64,000 bases of DNA from Saccharopolyspora_C sp047200635. Its GTDB lineage: Bacteria; Actinomycetota; Actinomycetes; Mycobacteriales; Pseudonocardiaceae. The stretch lies in assembly GCF_047200635.1 (NCBI RefSeq), contig NZ_JBJZOI010000016.1, positions 62,001 to 126,000 on the forward strand, written 5' to 3'. The position numbers and the translations under genes were made by a program. Every line of letters starts with the position of its first letter. The stretch's first letter is position 1. The notes under the pieces are model-generated. The model was given only the letters and a program-made list of their open reading frames with translations. It was not told where the DNA came from and searched no databases. Positions 16,220-25,167 of the stretch are shown in pieces.

Positions 16220-16457
16220 GGTTCCTCCCCGATGCACTTACCGGTGACACCCGTTCACCCTTCCAATGAAAATAACGTGGGAAATGCGCTAGCGGTGACG
16301 CCCCGCACACGAAAACTTCAGCCGAATCTCGCCGAGCGCGCATCCGGATCGATCGAGGGCACCGGGTGCGCGCGCTCCGGCGGGCTCGCGCCCGGGCGCG
16401 AGCCGCGCAGCGGTCGGCCGGGCGGAGCGGGTCCGGGCCGGTCATTAAGCTCGGGGA

Positions 16458-17228
16458 ATGCTGATTGGGGCCCACGTCCGGGACGACGAACCGCTCACCG
16501 CCGCCCGCGAGCTCGGTGCCGACGTCGTGCAGTTCTTCCTGTCCGATCCGCAGGGCTGGAAGGCGCCGAAGCCGCACCCGCGAGCCGCCGAACTGCGCGA
16601 GAGCGAGCTGGAGGTGTTCATCCACTCGCCCTACGTGATCAACGTGGCCTCGCTGAACAACCGGATCCGCATCCCGTCCCGCAAGGCCGTGGCGCAGCAG
16701 GCGAAGGCCGCCGCCGAGGTGGGCGCGCGCGGGCTGGTGGTGCACGGCGGGCACGTCACCAAGGACGACGACCCGGCGGAGGGCATCGCGAACTGGCGCA
16801 AGCTGTTCGAGCGGCAGGCCGACGAGGGCGGTTTCGCGGTTCCGGTGCTGATCGAGAACACCGCGGGCGGGGCGAACGCGATGGCGCGCCGCTTCGACGT
16901 GCTCTCCCGGCTGTGGGACGCGGTCGGCGAGTTCGGCGCGGGCTTCTGCCTGGACACCTGCCACGCGCACGCGGCGGGCGAGGAGCTGCCGGACATCGCC
17001 GAGCGGGTCCGCTCGATCACCGGCCGGATCGACCTGGTCCACCTCAACGACTCCCGGGACGCCTTCGGCTCCTCCCGGGACCGGCACGCCAACATCGGCG
17101 CCGGGGAGATCGACCCGGACCTGCTGGTCGCGGTGTGCGCGACGGCGGGCGCGCCGGTCGTGGTGGAGACGCCGGGCGAGGGCCAGGCAGCCGACATCGG
17201 TTACCTGCGCGACAAGGTGCGGACCTGA
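16458..17228 (+). CDS. nfo: Deoxyribonuclease IV (endonuclease IV, AP endonuclease)
   Basis: The 256-residue TIM-barrel protein is an endonuclease IV. Metal-ligand motifs are visible: IHSPYVINVAS, VVHGGHV, LIENTAGG, FCLDTCHAHAAG, LVHLNDSRD, DRHANIGAGEI and VVETPGEG. It cuts DNA 5' of abasic sites using three zinc ions in base-excision repair. It is slightly shorter than the E. coli enzyme (about 285 residues), as usual in actinobacteria. It starts 238 bp from the divergent secreted-protein gene; the GT87-like gene follows 56 bp downstream. Confidence 0.95.
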   Translation: MLIGAHVRDDEPLTAARELGADVVQFFLSDPQGWKAPKPHPRAAELRESELEVFIHSPYVINVASLNNRIRIPSRKAVAQQAKAAAEVGARGLVVHGGHVTKDDDPAEGIANWRKLFERQADEGGFAVPVLIENTAGGANAMARRFDVLSRLWDAVGEFGAGFCLDTCHAHAAGEELPDIAERVRSITGRIDLVHLNDSRDAFGSSRDRHANIGAGEIDPDLLVAVCATAGAPVVVETPGEGQAADIGYLRDKVRT

Positions 17229-17284
17229 TCAACTCCGCCGACTAGGGTCACCCCCGCACGAGGGCAGGCGGGGAAGGAAGACCG

Positions 17285-18739
17285 ATGCGCGAGCAGCTGG
17301 CGACCGGCCACGCACCCGGCCCGGGTGGTGGTGCGGGCAAGCGGCTGACCTCCGCATCGCTGGCGCTGCTGTGCTTGCTCACCGCGCTGGCGCTGGCCGC
17401 GGGCTACGCGAACAAGGCCCGCTGCACCGGACCGGAGTTCGACGAGTGGGGCCGTTCCGGGCCCGGCTACCAGGAGCGGGCCTACCAGGACGTCTGCTAC
17501 TCCGACGTGCAGAACCTGTGGATCGGCCGGGACATCGACCGGCACGTGTTCCCCTACGTGCACGGGAGCATGGACGACTCCGGGGAGCTGCGCGGCGGCA
17601 CCGTGGAGTACCCGGTGCTGTCCGGGCTGCTGATGTGGCTGGGCGCGCTGCCGGTGGACACCGATGCCGGGTTCCTCGCCGCCTCGGCGCTGCTGCTGGC
17701 CCCGTTCGGGCTCGGGGTGGCCTGGTGGCTGGGGCGGTTGAGCGGCCGCCGCGCGCTGCTGTGGGCGCTGAGCCCGCCGCTGGTGCTCTACGCGTTCCAC
17801 AACTGGGACCTGCCCGCGGTGGCCTGCGCCGTCGCGGCGGTGTTCGCGGTGCACCGGGCGGGTCCGCCGCTGCGGAACCGGGCGGTGCTGGCCGCGGTGC
17901 TGCTGGGGCTGGGATTCGCGTTCAAGGTCTACCCGGGGTTGTTCGTGCTGCCGCTGGCGCTGTTCGTGCTCACCGGCGGCCGGGGCGGGGCCGCGCTGAC
18001 GCCGGGGACCCGGTACGACGTGCGCGGTGCGCTCGCGGTGCTGGGGGCTGCCGCGGCGACGGTGGTGCTGGTGAACCTGCCGTTCGCGGTGGCCGGGTTC
18101 GACGGCTGGTGGGCGTCGTTCCGGTTCCAGTCGAACCGTCAGGTGGACCTCAGCACCAACTCGGTCTGGTACTGGGGGCTGCGCGACTTCGCCGAGGTGG
18201 ACGGGTTCCAGCAGGCGGTCGGCGTGCTCTCGCCGCTGCTGGTGCTGCTGTCGTTCGCGGTGGCCTGCGCGGTGGGCTGGCGGCTGCGGGAGCGGACGGG
18301 GACCTACCCGTGGATCCCGGTGTCGGCGGCGATGCTGTGCGGGTTCCTGCTGCTGCACAAGGTGCACTCGCCGCAGTACGTGCTGTGGCTGCTGCCGTTC
18401 TTCGTGCTGCTGCGGATCCGCTGGGGCTGGATCGCGGCCTACCTGCTCGCGGACCTGGCGATGGGGATCGGCATCTTCCGGTGGCTGGGCGAGGCGAGCG
18501 GGATCAACGACGGCTTCGCGGCGCAGGCGCTCGTGCTCGGGGTGTGGGGGCGGGCGGCGCTGCTGGTCGGGTTGTTCCCGGCGTTCCTGCGCGCGCGGTC
18601 GGCGGTGGACGACGACGAGGGTGGTGGCGGAGCCGGCGGTTCAGCTCGCGCGTTCGCGCTGAGCGCCGAGGGTGCGCGCCCACCGGACGAGCCGGTCGGC
18701 GGTGGTGCGCGGCCACGGCAGCACGACCCGGTCCGGTGA
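17285..18739 (+). CDS. GT87-like integral membrane glycosyltransferase/mannosyltransferase
   Basis: The 484-residue protein has 10-12 hydrophobic segments. A first extracytoplasmic loop carries two Cys (NKARCTG and DVCYSDVQ) and a TVEYPVLSG motif; an FAFKVYPGLFVLPLALF helix and the late motif KVHSPQYVLWLLPF follow. This resembles polyprenol-phosphate-sugar-dependent membrane glycosyltransferases (GT87/DUF2029 type) that act on the outer face of the membrane. The acceptor is unknown. It is paralogous to the convergent gene at 18641-20290, sharing the loop Cys pattern, the YPV segment and KVxSPQYxLWL. The last 99 bp overlap that gene tail to tail. Confidence 0.8.
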   Translation: MREQLATGHAPGPGGGAGKRLTSASLALLCLLTALALAAGYANKARCTGPEFDEWGRSGPGYQERAYQDVCYSDVQNLWIGRDIDRHVFPYVHGSMDDSGELRGGTVEYPVLSGLLMWLGALPVDTDAGFLAASALLLAPFGLGVAWWLGRLSGRRALLWALSPPLVLYAFHNWDLPAVACAVAAVFAVHRAGPPLRNRAVLAAVLLGLGFAFKVYPGLFVLPLALFVLTGGRGGAALTPGTRYDVRGALAVLGAAAATVVLVNLPFAVAGFDGWWASFRFQSNRQVDLSTNSVWYWGLRDFAEVDGFQQAVGVLSPLLVLLSFAVACAVGWRLRERTGTYPWIPVSAAMLCGFLLLHKVHSPQYVLWLLPFFVLLRIRWGWIAAYLLADLAMGIGIFRWLGEASGINDGFAAQALVLGVWGRAALLVGLFPAFLRARSAVDDDEGGGGAGGSARAFALSAEGARPPDEPVGGGARPRQHDPVR

Positions 18740-20290
18740 TCCGTCGAGGAAGCCCCCGGAGGGGTCGTCGACGGCGGTCCGCCCGTGGGAACCGACGGGC
18801 CCGAGCGCGCGGCGCACCTGGTCCCCGCCCGGGCGGAGCACCTCGTGCACCACCACCGCGCACAGCGCCAGCACCACCAGGTCGCGGACCAGCACGGCGC
18901 CGAGGAACCAGCCCTCCGGGAGCCCCTTGTTGCCGGTTCCCAGGTAGTAGTACATCCGGGGTGCCCAGACGGCCGCGTCGACGGCCATCCAGGTCAGCAG
19001 CCACCGCCAGCGCGGCACGGCGAGCACCGCGAGCGGCACCAGCCACAGGGAGTACTGCGGGCTCCACACCTTGTTGGTGAGCAGGAAGGCGGCGACCAGC
19101 AGGAAGCACAGCTGCACCAACCTGGGCCGCGTGGGGGCGGCCAGCGCGAGCCAGCCGATCGCGGCGCAGCACAGCGCGAACAGCCCGAGCGACACCGCGT
19201 TGAGCACCACCGGTACCTGGCCCGGAGCGAGCGGCCCGTCGAACCCGGCCCATCCCGTGTAGTGCGCGAGCGCGTTGTAGAGCGAGTCGGGGTCGGCGCC
19301 GCGAGCGGTGTTGAGCCGGTAGAACTCGCCCCAGCCGACCGGGTACAGCAGCAGGATCGGCAGGTTGACCGCGAGCCACGCGGCGGCGGCTCCCGCCAGC
19401 GCGCGGCCGCCCTCGCGCAGCCGCCCGGCGCGCAGGCACAGCACCAGCAGCGGTCCGAGCAGCAGCAGCGGGTAGAACTTGGCGGCTCCGCCGAGACCGA
19501 TGAGCACCCCGGCGAGCCACGGTCGTCGGCGCGCCCAGGCGAGCAGACCGGTGGTGGCCAGCGCGGCGGCGAGGGCGTCGAAGTTGGTGAAGGCGTGCAC
19601 GAACGCGAGCGGGCTGAGCGCGACGAGCGCGGCGTCCCAGGGGCGGCGGCCGGCCAGCGCCATCGCCGCCCACACCACGACGAGCCAGGCGGCGGTGAGC
19701 CAGAGGGCGGTGATGTTGAAGTACAGCACCGTGATCATCGCGGCGGGGAGCCAACCGAGCTGCGCCAGGGTGGTCCAGCCGTCGGTGATCTTCGCGTTGA
19801 GCCACTGGAAGACCCCGGTGACCACCGGGTACTCCATGTAGTGCTGTTCCTGCGGCGAGGATCCCGGCTGCTGCGTCCACGGCGTCTTGTACGGGAAGAC
19901 CCCGTCGGGAGCGAGATCGCCCATGCCGAACCGGGGGATGATGTCGGAGTAGCACATCGCCGTGTACTGGCGGTTCGCCCGCCAGTCCAGCTGGGTGCCC
20001 TGCGCGGTGTCGTAGGTCTGCAAGCACGGGGCCTTGAACAGCCAGGCGGCGGCGAGCGTGATCATCGCCAGCAGCAGCAGGACCCGCAGCGGGGTCCAGA
20101 ACCACTGCCTGCCGACCTGCGCGTGCCTGCCGAGCGGGCCGCCGAACGGCCGGGACAGGGCGGCGGCCACGGGTTCGGTCCAGGTCGGGGCCACCCGGTC
20201 CGCGGCGTCCAGGGAGTCGCCGTCCACCGCCGCGCTCACCCGCTCGGGCTCCTCGGACTCGGTTCCGGCGTCGTCGGGCTTCGTGGACAC
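18641..20290 (-). CDS. GT87-like membrane glycosyltransferase (Rv0051-like)
   Basis: The 549-residue protein has a charged cytosolic N-terminus (about 65 residues) and about 12 hydrophobic segments. Motifs are LFKAPC plus YTAMCYSDI in the first outer loop, HYMEYPVVTGVFQW, a GGAAKFYPLLLLGPLLVL helix and KVWSPQYSLWLVPL. Position next to ponA and the DUF5318 gene matches Rv0051 of M. tuberculosis. A role in assembling a cell-envelope glycan from a lipid-linked sugar is inferred. It starts 82 bp from the ponA stop, but a strong hairpin in the gap suggests its own promoter. Confidence 0.82.
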   Translation of the reverse strand: MSTKPDDAGTESEEPERVSAAVDGDSLDAADRVAPTWTEPVAAALSRPFGGPLGRHAQVGRQWFWTPLRVLLLLAMITLAAAWLFKAPCLQTYDTAQGTQLDWRANRQYTAMCYSDIIPRFGMGDLAPDGVFPYKTPWTQQPGSSPQEQHYMEYPVVTGVFQWLNAKITDGWTTLAQLGWLPAAMITVLYFNITALWLTAAWLVVVWAAMALAGRRPWDAALVALSPLAFVHAFTNFDALAAALATTGLLAWARRRPWLAGVLIGLGGAAKFYPLLLLGPLLVLCLRAGRLREGGRALAGAAAAWLAVNLPILLLYPVGWGEFYRLNTARGADPDSLYNALAHYTGWAGFDGPLAPGQVPVVLNAVSLGLFALCCAAIGWLALAAPTRPRLVQLCFLLVAAFLLTNKVWSPQYSLWLVPLAVLAVPRWRWLLTWMAVDAAVWAPRMYYYLGTGNKGLPEGWFLGAVLVRDLVVLALCAVVVHEVLRPGGDQVRRALGPVGSHGRTAVDDPSGGFLDGSPDRVVLPWPRTTADRLVRWARTLGAQRERAS

Positions 20291-20330
20291 GATCGGATGC
20301 TACGGCGTGCGAAGGGCCCCTCCGACGACC

Positions 20331-20363
20331 GCACCGGGTGGCGCTGAGCGCGCCACCCGGTGC
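20331..20363 (-). terminator. Hairpin after ponA
   Basis: A perfect 14-bp stem (20331-20344 with 20350-20363, 5-nt loop) begins 9 nt downstream of the ponA stop codon on the minus strand. It separates ponA from the GT87-like gene. Confidence 0.7.
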
Positions 20364-20372
20364 GGGTCGGGG

Positions 20373-23300
20373 TCATTCTCCGTCGCGGCCCCGGCTCGGG
20401 GCGACGGCGTTGCCGCCGCCCGGTCCGTCGTTGCCCGGGCCCTCGTCGTCGTTGCCGGGGGGACAGCCGAGCCAGCCGCAGTCACCGGACGGGTCGGAGC
20501 TCTCCGACTCGCTCTCCGAGGTCTCGCTCTCGCTGGTCGTCGGCGGCAGCGAGGTCGTCGGCGGCAGCGAGGTGGGCGGCGGCGGGGGCGGCTCCGAGCT
20601 GGAGGTCGTCGGCTTCGGCGGCTGCTTCTGCTCGAACTGACCGATGGGGCTCGGCTCCGGGAAGTCCTCCACCGGGAGGTTCTGGTGGTAGCTGTTCATG
20701 AACTCCTGCCAGATGTCCCCGGGCAGGCCGCTCCCGTAGATGATCTTGCCGCTGGCCTCCTCGACGGGGATCGGCTTGCCGTCCTCGTCGGCGAGCATCC
20801 CGACCGCGGTGGACAGCTGCGGCGTGGTGCCGATCATCCAGGCGTTCTGGTTCTTCTCGGTGTCGAAGTACTGGTGCGTACCGGTCTTCGACGCCACCGG
20901 CCGGTCCTTGTTCAGCGGCAGCTTCGAGTGCTCGGCCACCCCGATCATCGACTCGATGACGTTGGCGGCCAGGTTCTTGCTCTCCGAGGCGCTGTCGGCG
21001 AACGCCGGCTTGGACGGCTCCGGCGCGAACTCCTCGGTCTTCACCGCGTTCTGGATCTTCTGCACGAACTGCGGGTGCACCTGCTTGCCCTCGTTCGCGA
21101 ACGTGGCGTAGGCGGTGGCCATGTCGATCGTGCGGACCGGGTAGGCGCCCAGGGCGATACCGGCGTCGACACCGCCGTTGGCGTTCTGCATCGTGGGCTC
21201 CCCGTTGAACTCGGCGGGGATGCCGGCCTGGATCGCGACCTCCCGCACGGACGGGGTGCCGAACTTCGCGGCCATGTTCACGAACACGGTGTTCACCGAC
21301 TTGTTCATGGCCTCGCGCACGCCGCAGTGCTTCGGGTCGTCGCAGATCGAACCGGGGGCGTTGCCGAACTTGGTGCCCAGGATCTCCTGGTGGTCGCTGC
21401 CGTCGTAGTACTCGCCGATGCCGTAGTCCTTCTCCAGCCCGGCCATCACGACGAACGGCTTGAACGAGGAGCCCGGGGGCTGCGGCGAGGCGGCGTAGTC
21501 GAAGTAGACCTGCTCCCCACCGCCGTAGTACGCGCGGACCCCGCCCGTCTTCGGATCGACCGCGACCAGCGAGGTGCGCAGGTTCTCCGGCTGACCCGCC
21601 GTCACCTTCCGCACCGCTTCCTCGGCCTGCCGCTGCGCGTTGGGATCGATGGTCGTGGTGATCGTGTAGCCGCCGAGGGTCAGCGCCTGCTCGTTGTAGC
21701 CCTCGCGCTCCAGCTCGGCGAGGACCTGCTTGCGGATGTGCAGCTGGGAGGCGTTGCCCTCCGGCTTGCTCTTCCAGGCGTCGCGCTCCCGGGTCTCGGG
21801 CAGCGCCATGCTCGCGCGGACGTCCTTCGTGACGAAGTTGTTCTTGAGCATCTGGTCGGCGACGTAGTTCCAGCGCCACTCGCCCTGCTCCGCGTCGACC
21901 CGGGGGTCGTTGTCGGTCGGGCGCTGCACCATGCCCGCGAGCACCGCGGCCTCGCTCGGGTCCAGGTCCTTCGGCAGCTTGCCGAAGTAGGCCTCGGCGG
22001 CGGCGTGGATGCCGTTGGCGCCGCGCCCGTAGTACGCGGTGTTGAGGTAGGCCTTGAGGATGTCGTCCTTCGACTGCTGGTTCGTCACCTTGTAGGCGAT
22101 GACGACTTCCTTCACCTTGCGGGTGATGGAGTACTCGTCCTGGTCCAGCGCCAGCTTCACGTACTGCTGGGTCAGCGTGGAACCACCACCGGCGCCGCCG
22201 CCGATCTGGTTGTAGACGGCGACCAGGATGCCCCGGATGGAGAAGCCGGGGTTCGTGTAGAACGACGCGTCCTCCGCGGCGACCGTGGCGTCCAGCATCG
22301 GCTGCGAGACCTCGCCCTTGAGGTCCCGGATCATGGTCAGCGAACCGCCCTCGGGTTCGACCCGGGTCAGCTCCTGGCCGTTCGCGTAGTTGATCGTGAT
22401 CGTCTGCTCGGTCCGGCTGGCGATCTTCTCCGGATCCGGCACCTCCCACATGGTGTAGCCGTAGGCGAAGGTGCCGATGCCGAGCAGCAGCATCGCGGCG
22501 GCCGCGACGTAGCAGGTCCGGCGGACGCGCCGCCAGATCTTCTTGCGCTTGGCCTTGCGGGCGCTCACCTCGTCGTCGGGGTCGGACAGGCCGTCGTCGT
22601 GGGGGCCACCGTCGTCGTCACCGCGTCCCCTCCCGTACCGGTCGTCGTCGTAGCCGTCGTCGTAGTCGTCGTAGCCGCCGCCGTCGTACGGGTCCGAGGA
22701 GTAGTAGTCGTAGGAGCTCTGCGTGGCCTCGTGCGTCAGCAGCTGCGGTTCGCGCGGCTCGCCGCCCGAGGCCGCGGCGCCCGCCGCACCAGCGGCACCG
22801 CCACCACCGGCCCCGCCGGCACCAGCGCCACCGGCGGCGCCGCCACCGGCCGCCGCCGCGGCACCGCCGAGAGCGGCCGCACCGGCCACGCCGCCGACGA
22901 CGCCACCGGCCGCCGCCGCACCGCGGCCGCGCCCCTTGTCCTGGCCACCGGGGGTCTGCGGGATGTTCTCCGTGGGCCGCTCACCCGGCGGCACCGCACC
23001 CTGCTGCGGGCGCCCGGGCGGGCCCTGGCGGGCGCCCTGCTGCGCGCCGCCGGGCGGCGGAGGCGGGACCTGGCGGGTTCCCTGCTGACCGGGCCGCTGC
23101 GGGGTGGAGAACTGCTGGGTGCTCTGCTCGTCCGGGGTCTCGGGCCGTCCCTGCTGGGCGCCCGCCTGGGCCGAGCCGGGCTGCTGAGCTCCGGGTGGCT
23201 GCGAGCCGGGCCTGCCCGGGGCCTGGCGCTGGGTGCGCTGGTCGGCCGGGGGCGGTGGCGGCTGCTTCGCGAACGAGGTGGCCTGGTCGAGCTGGTTCGG

Positions 23301-23882
23301 CCCCTCGCCGGAGCCCTTCGCGGCGCGCTTGCCGGTCGGGGCCTCGTCGTCGTCGAACGACGGCGTCCACGGCCCGGTCTGCTCACCGGGGGTCTCGGAG
23401 CCGCCGCCCGAACCGCGCGGGTTCACCGGCGGGGCGTTGCGCACCGTGTGGTCGGGGCCGCCCCCGTCACCGGGCCACTGCGGCGGCTCGCCGCCCTGGC
23501 CGGGGCGACCGGGCGGGGCCTGCCTGCGGGTGCCTTCACCCGGCCAGGGTCCGCCACCGCCCTGGCCCGGAGGGGGCGGCGGGGTGGAGGGCCGCTGCGG
23601 CGGCGGGTTCTGCGGAGCGCCGGGCGGCGGCCCCTGCGGGCGCTGCTGCGCACCGGGCCGCTGAGCGCCGGGGTTCTGCGGCCCCGGGTTCTGCGGTCCG
23701 GGCGGCCTGCCTCCCTGCGGGGTGCCTCCCGGCGGGGTGCCGCCCGGGGGCGGTCCCTGCGGGCGCGGACCCTGCTGCCGGGACGTGGGTGGCGTGGCCC
23801 GGTCGTCGGGGGGACCGGGGTTGCGACCTTCGGGCTGCCGGGAGTGGCGGCCACGAGCTGGGTCGTCACGCTCGTCGTTCAC
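20373..23882 (-). CDS. ponA: Class A penicillin-binding protein (PonA1-type)
   Basis: The 1169-residue bifunctional peptidoglycan synthase has an unusually long cytosolic N-terminus (about 455 residues) of Pro/Gln/Gly- and Ala/Gly-rich low complexity ending in an acidic/Tyr segment and a KAKRKKIWRRVRR basic patch. One membrane helix follows. The GT51 transglycosylase has AAEDASFYTNPGF (catalytic Glu; Asn where His is usual) and GGSTLTQQYVK. The transpeptidase has GSSFKPF (SxxK serine) and ASKTGTHQYF (KTG). An acidic Ser/Pro/Glu-rich C-terminal tail ends the protein. It polymerises and crosslinks glycan strands. The GTG start at 23882 has GGAGG 7 nt upstream. It follows the DUF5318 gene by about 100 bp. 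Confidence 0.95.
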   Translation of the reverse strand: MNDERDDPARGRHSRQPEGRNPGPPDDRATPPTSRQQGPRPQGPPPGGTPPGGTPQGGRPPGPQNPGPQNPGAQRPGAQQRPQGPPPGAPQNPPPQRPSTPPPPPGQGGGGPWPGEGTRRQAPPGRPGQGGEPPQWPGDGGGPDHTVRNAPPVNPRGSGGGSETPGEQTGPWTPSFDDDEAPTGKRAAKGSGEGPNQLDQATSFAKQPPPPPADQRTQRQAPGRPGSQPPGAQQPGSAQAGAQQGRPETPDEQSTQQFSTPQRPGQQGTRQVPPPPPGGAQQGARQGPPGRPQQGAVPPGERPTENIPQTPGGQDKGRGRGAAAAGGVVGGVAGAAALGGAAAAAGGGAAGGAGAGGAGGGGAAGAAGAAASGGEPREPQLLTHEATQSSYDYYSSDPYDGGGYDDYDDGYDDDRYGRGRGDDDGGPHDDGLSDPDDEVSARKAKRKKIWRRVRRTCYVAAAAMLLLGIGTFAYGYTMWEVPDPEKIASRTEQTITINYANGQELTRVEPEGGSLTMIRDLKGEVSQPMLDATVAAEDASFYTNPGFSIRGILVAVYNQIGGGAGGGSTLTQQYVKLALDQDEYSITRKVKEVVIAYKVTNQQSKDDILKAYLNTAYYGRGANGIHAAAEAYFGKLPKDLDPSEAAVLAGMVQRPTDNDPRVDAEQGEWRWNYVADQMLKNNFVTKDVRASMALPETRERDAWKSKPEGNASQLHIRKQVLAELEREGYNEQALTLGGYTITTTIDPNAQRQAEEAVRKVTAGQPENLRTSLVAVDPKTGGVRAYYGGGEQVYFDYAASPQPPGSSFKPFVVMAGLEKDYGIGEYYDGSDHQEILGTKFGNAPGSICDDPKHCGVREAMNKSVNTVFVNMAAKFGTPSVREVAIQAGIPAEFNGEPTMQNANGGVDAGIALGAYPVRTIDMATAYATFANEGKQVHPQFVQKIQNAVKTEEFAPEPSKPAFADSASESKNLAANVIESMIGVAEHSKLPLNKDRPVASKTGTHQYFDTEKNQNAWMIGTTPQLSTAVGMLADEDGKPIPVEEASGKIIYGSGLPGDIWQEFMNSYHQNLPVEDFPEPSPIGQFEQKQPPKPTTSSSEPPPPPPTSLPPTTSLPPTTSESETSESESESSDPSGDCGWLGCPPGNDDEGPGNDGPGGGNAVAPSRGRDGE

Positions 23883-23984
23883 GAGTTGGCCTCCAGGACA
23901 GGCGTCGTGCGACGCCAGGTGGTGCATTCACATCGGGGTAACCCCGCATCCTGCGGGGAAGTGCTCTGCGCTCTCACGGCCGGG

Positions 23985-24389
23985 TCACTCGGCCGCTGTC
24001 CTGCGCCGGGGGCGGCGCTCGTTCACGTCACCGGTACCGAGGACGTACGACTGCACCAGGTGGTTCCAGCTGCACGTCCGGCAGACCTCGACGACATGCA
24101 CGGTGAACTCCGAGAACGAATTCGCCAGCCGCTCCAGCTCGTCGGGACCGCGAGCGGACCCCGAAGCGTGCTTGAGCTCCTCGCCGAAGATCCACGAGAC
24201 CAGCGTGAGCGGTTCCTTGCGACAGACCGGGCAGGTCACCTCGCTGGGCTGACCGTGGTACTTCGCCGCCCGCAGCAGGTACGGGTTGGCATCGCAGACC
24301 TCCATCACCCCGACTCGGCCAGCGTGGACCTGCGCGAGCAGCGACCTGCGCTGCAACGCGTAATCCACCACTTGCCGTTGGGTCCGCAC
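23985..24389 (-). CDS. DUF5318 protein (Rv0049-like)
   Basis: The 134-residue protein matches the actinobacterial family represented by Rv0049: RTQRQVVDYALQRRSLLAQV, EVCDANPYLLRAAKYHG, TCPVCRKEPLTLVSWIFGEEL and HVVEVCRTCSWNHLVQSYVLG. The two CxxC pairs (CPVC and CRTC) could form a zinc ribbon. The function is unknown; its constant position before ponA suggests a cell-wall or division role. The GTG at 24389 was chosen because family similarity starts there; an ATG at 24425 would add 12 residues. Neither start has a clear Shine-Dalgarno sequence, so leaderless translation is possible. Confidence 0.85.
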   Translation of the reverse strand: MRTQRQVVDYALQRRSLLAQVHAGRVGVMEVCDANPYLLRAAKYHGQPSEVTCPVCRKEPLTLVSWIFGEELKHASGSARGPDELERLANSFSEFTVHVVEVCRTCSWNHLVQSYVLGTGDVNERRPRRRTAAE

Positions 24390-25143
24390 GAGGGACAGGG
24401 TACGTGCCCGCCGCCGGTGCTCCATGCGCCGTTAGGGGCAGTGGCCGCGTTCCGCGCGTGACCTGGGGTGTCGTGAGCAGCGGGGTTGGTCTCGACCTGC
24501 GATAACCGGACGAGGGGCGCGGATATACTCCTTTCTCGGGCAAGTACGGCTGGGGACGGCTCGGGCGCGGGAGGTGGGATGCGCGAACTCGCCATGCCCC
24601 GCTCCGCGCGGAACGCCCGGCGGACCGGGCCCGAACTGCGCGGACGCCGTCCGGCCGCCCGCGGCCTCCGGGTGCCGCACCGCGGGATGTTCTACCGGAC
24701 GACCGCACCCGGTCCGCACCCCGGGTTGATCTTGAAAATCGGTCCCGCCGCTCGTCGCGGTGCCGTTCTGATCGACCCCGCCGGCCCGGACGACGGTCGT
24801 GCCCCCGGGAACGTGATCGGTGCCACGGGACGGAGCGGGCGATTCCGGGCGAGTTCGCCGAGGGCGCACCATTTCTGGGAACAGCACGGCCGCGAACGCG
24901 GTTGTCGGAGTGGACACCGGTGCGCTCACCGGTCGACGCGGGCTGCGGGAGCCCGGGGAGACCACTCGGCACCGGTGCTCGACTTGCCCGGGTGGAGACC
25001 GCCGCTGATCTCCGCCCACCACCCGCGCGCACCGTCCGCGCGACGGGACACCGCACCACGGCCCGCCCGGGCCTGAACCGGTCGCCGGGCCGGCTCGCGC
25101 GCTCGGAGGAACCCGGGCGGGCGAGCGACCAGAAGGACAACAC
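24390..25143. other. Gene-poor 750-bp region upstream of ino1
   Basis: In mycobacteria this interval holds a PadR-type and another gene; neither is recognisable here. A TATACT -10-like hexamer lies at 24524-24529. About 45 nt later a GGAGGTGGG ribosome-site-like sequence precedes an ATG (24579) that opens a 165-codon plus-strand frame ending at 25076. Its product is Arg/Pro-rich with no recognisable motif, and its codon bias is coding-like only in the first third, so it is not called as a gene. The ino1 promoter must also lie here. Confidence 0.5.
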
Positions 25144-25167
25144 ATGAGCAACGAGGAGGACCCTGCC

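Noticed and set aside
20034..24461. 1475-codon plus-strand open frame opposite ponA and the DUF5318 gene
   Set aside because: It covers ponA and the DUF5318 gene in antisense. The composition is a mirror of their codon bias and no domain is visible.
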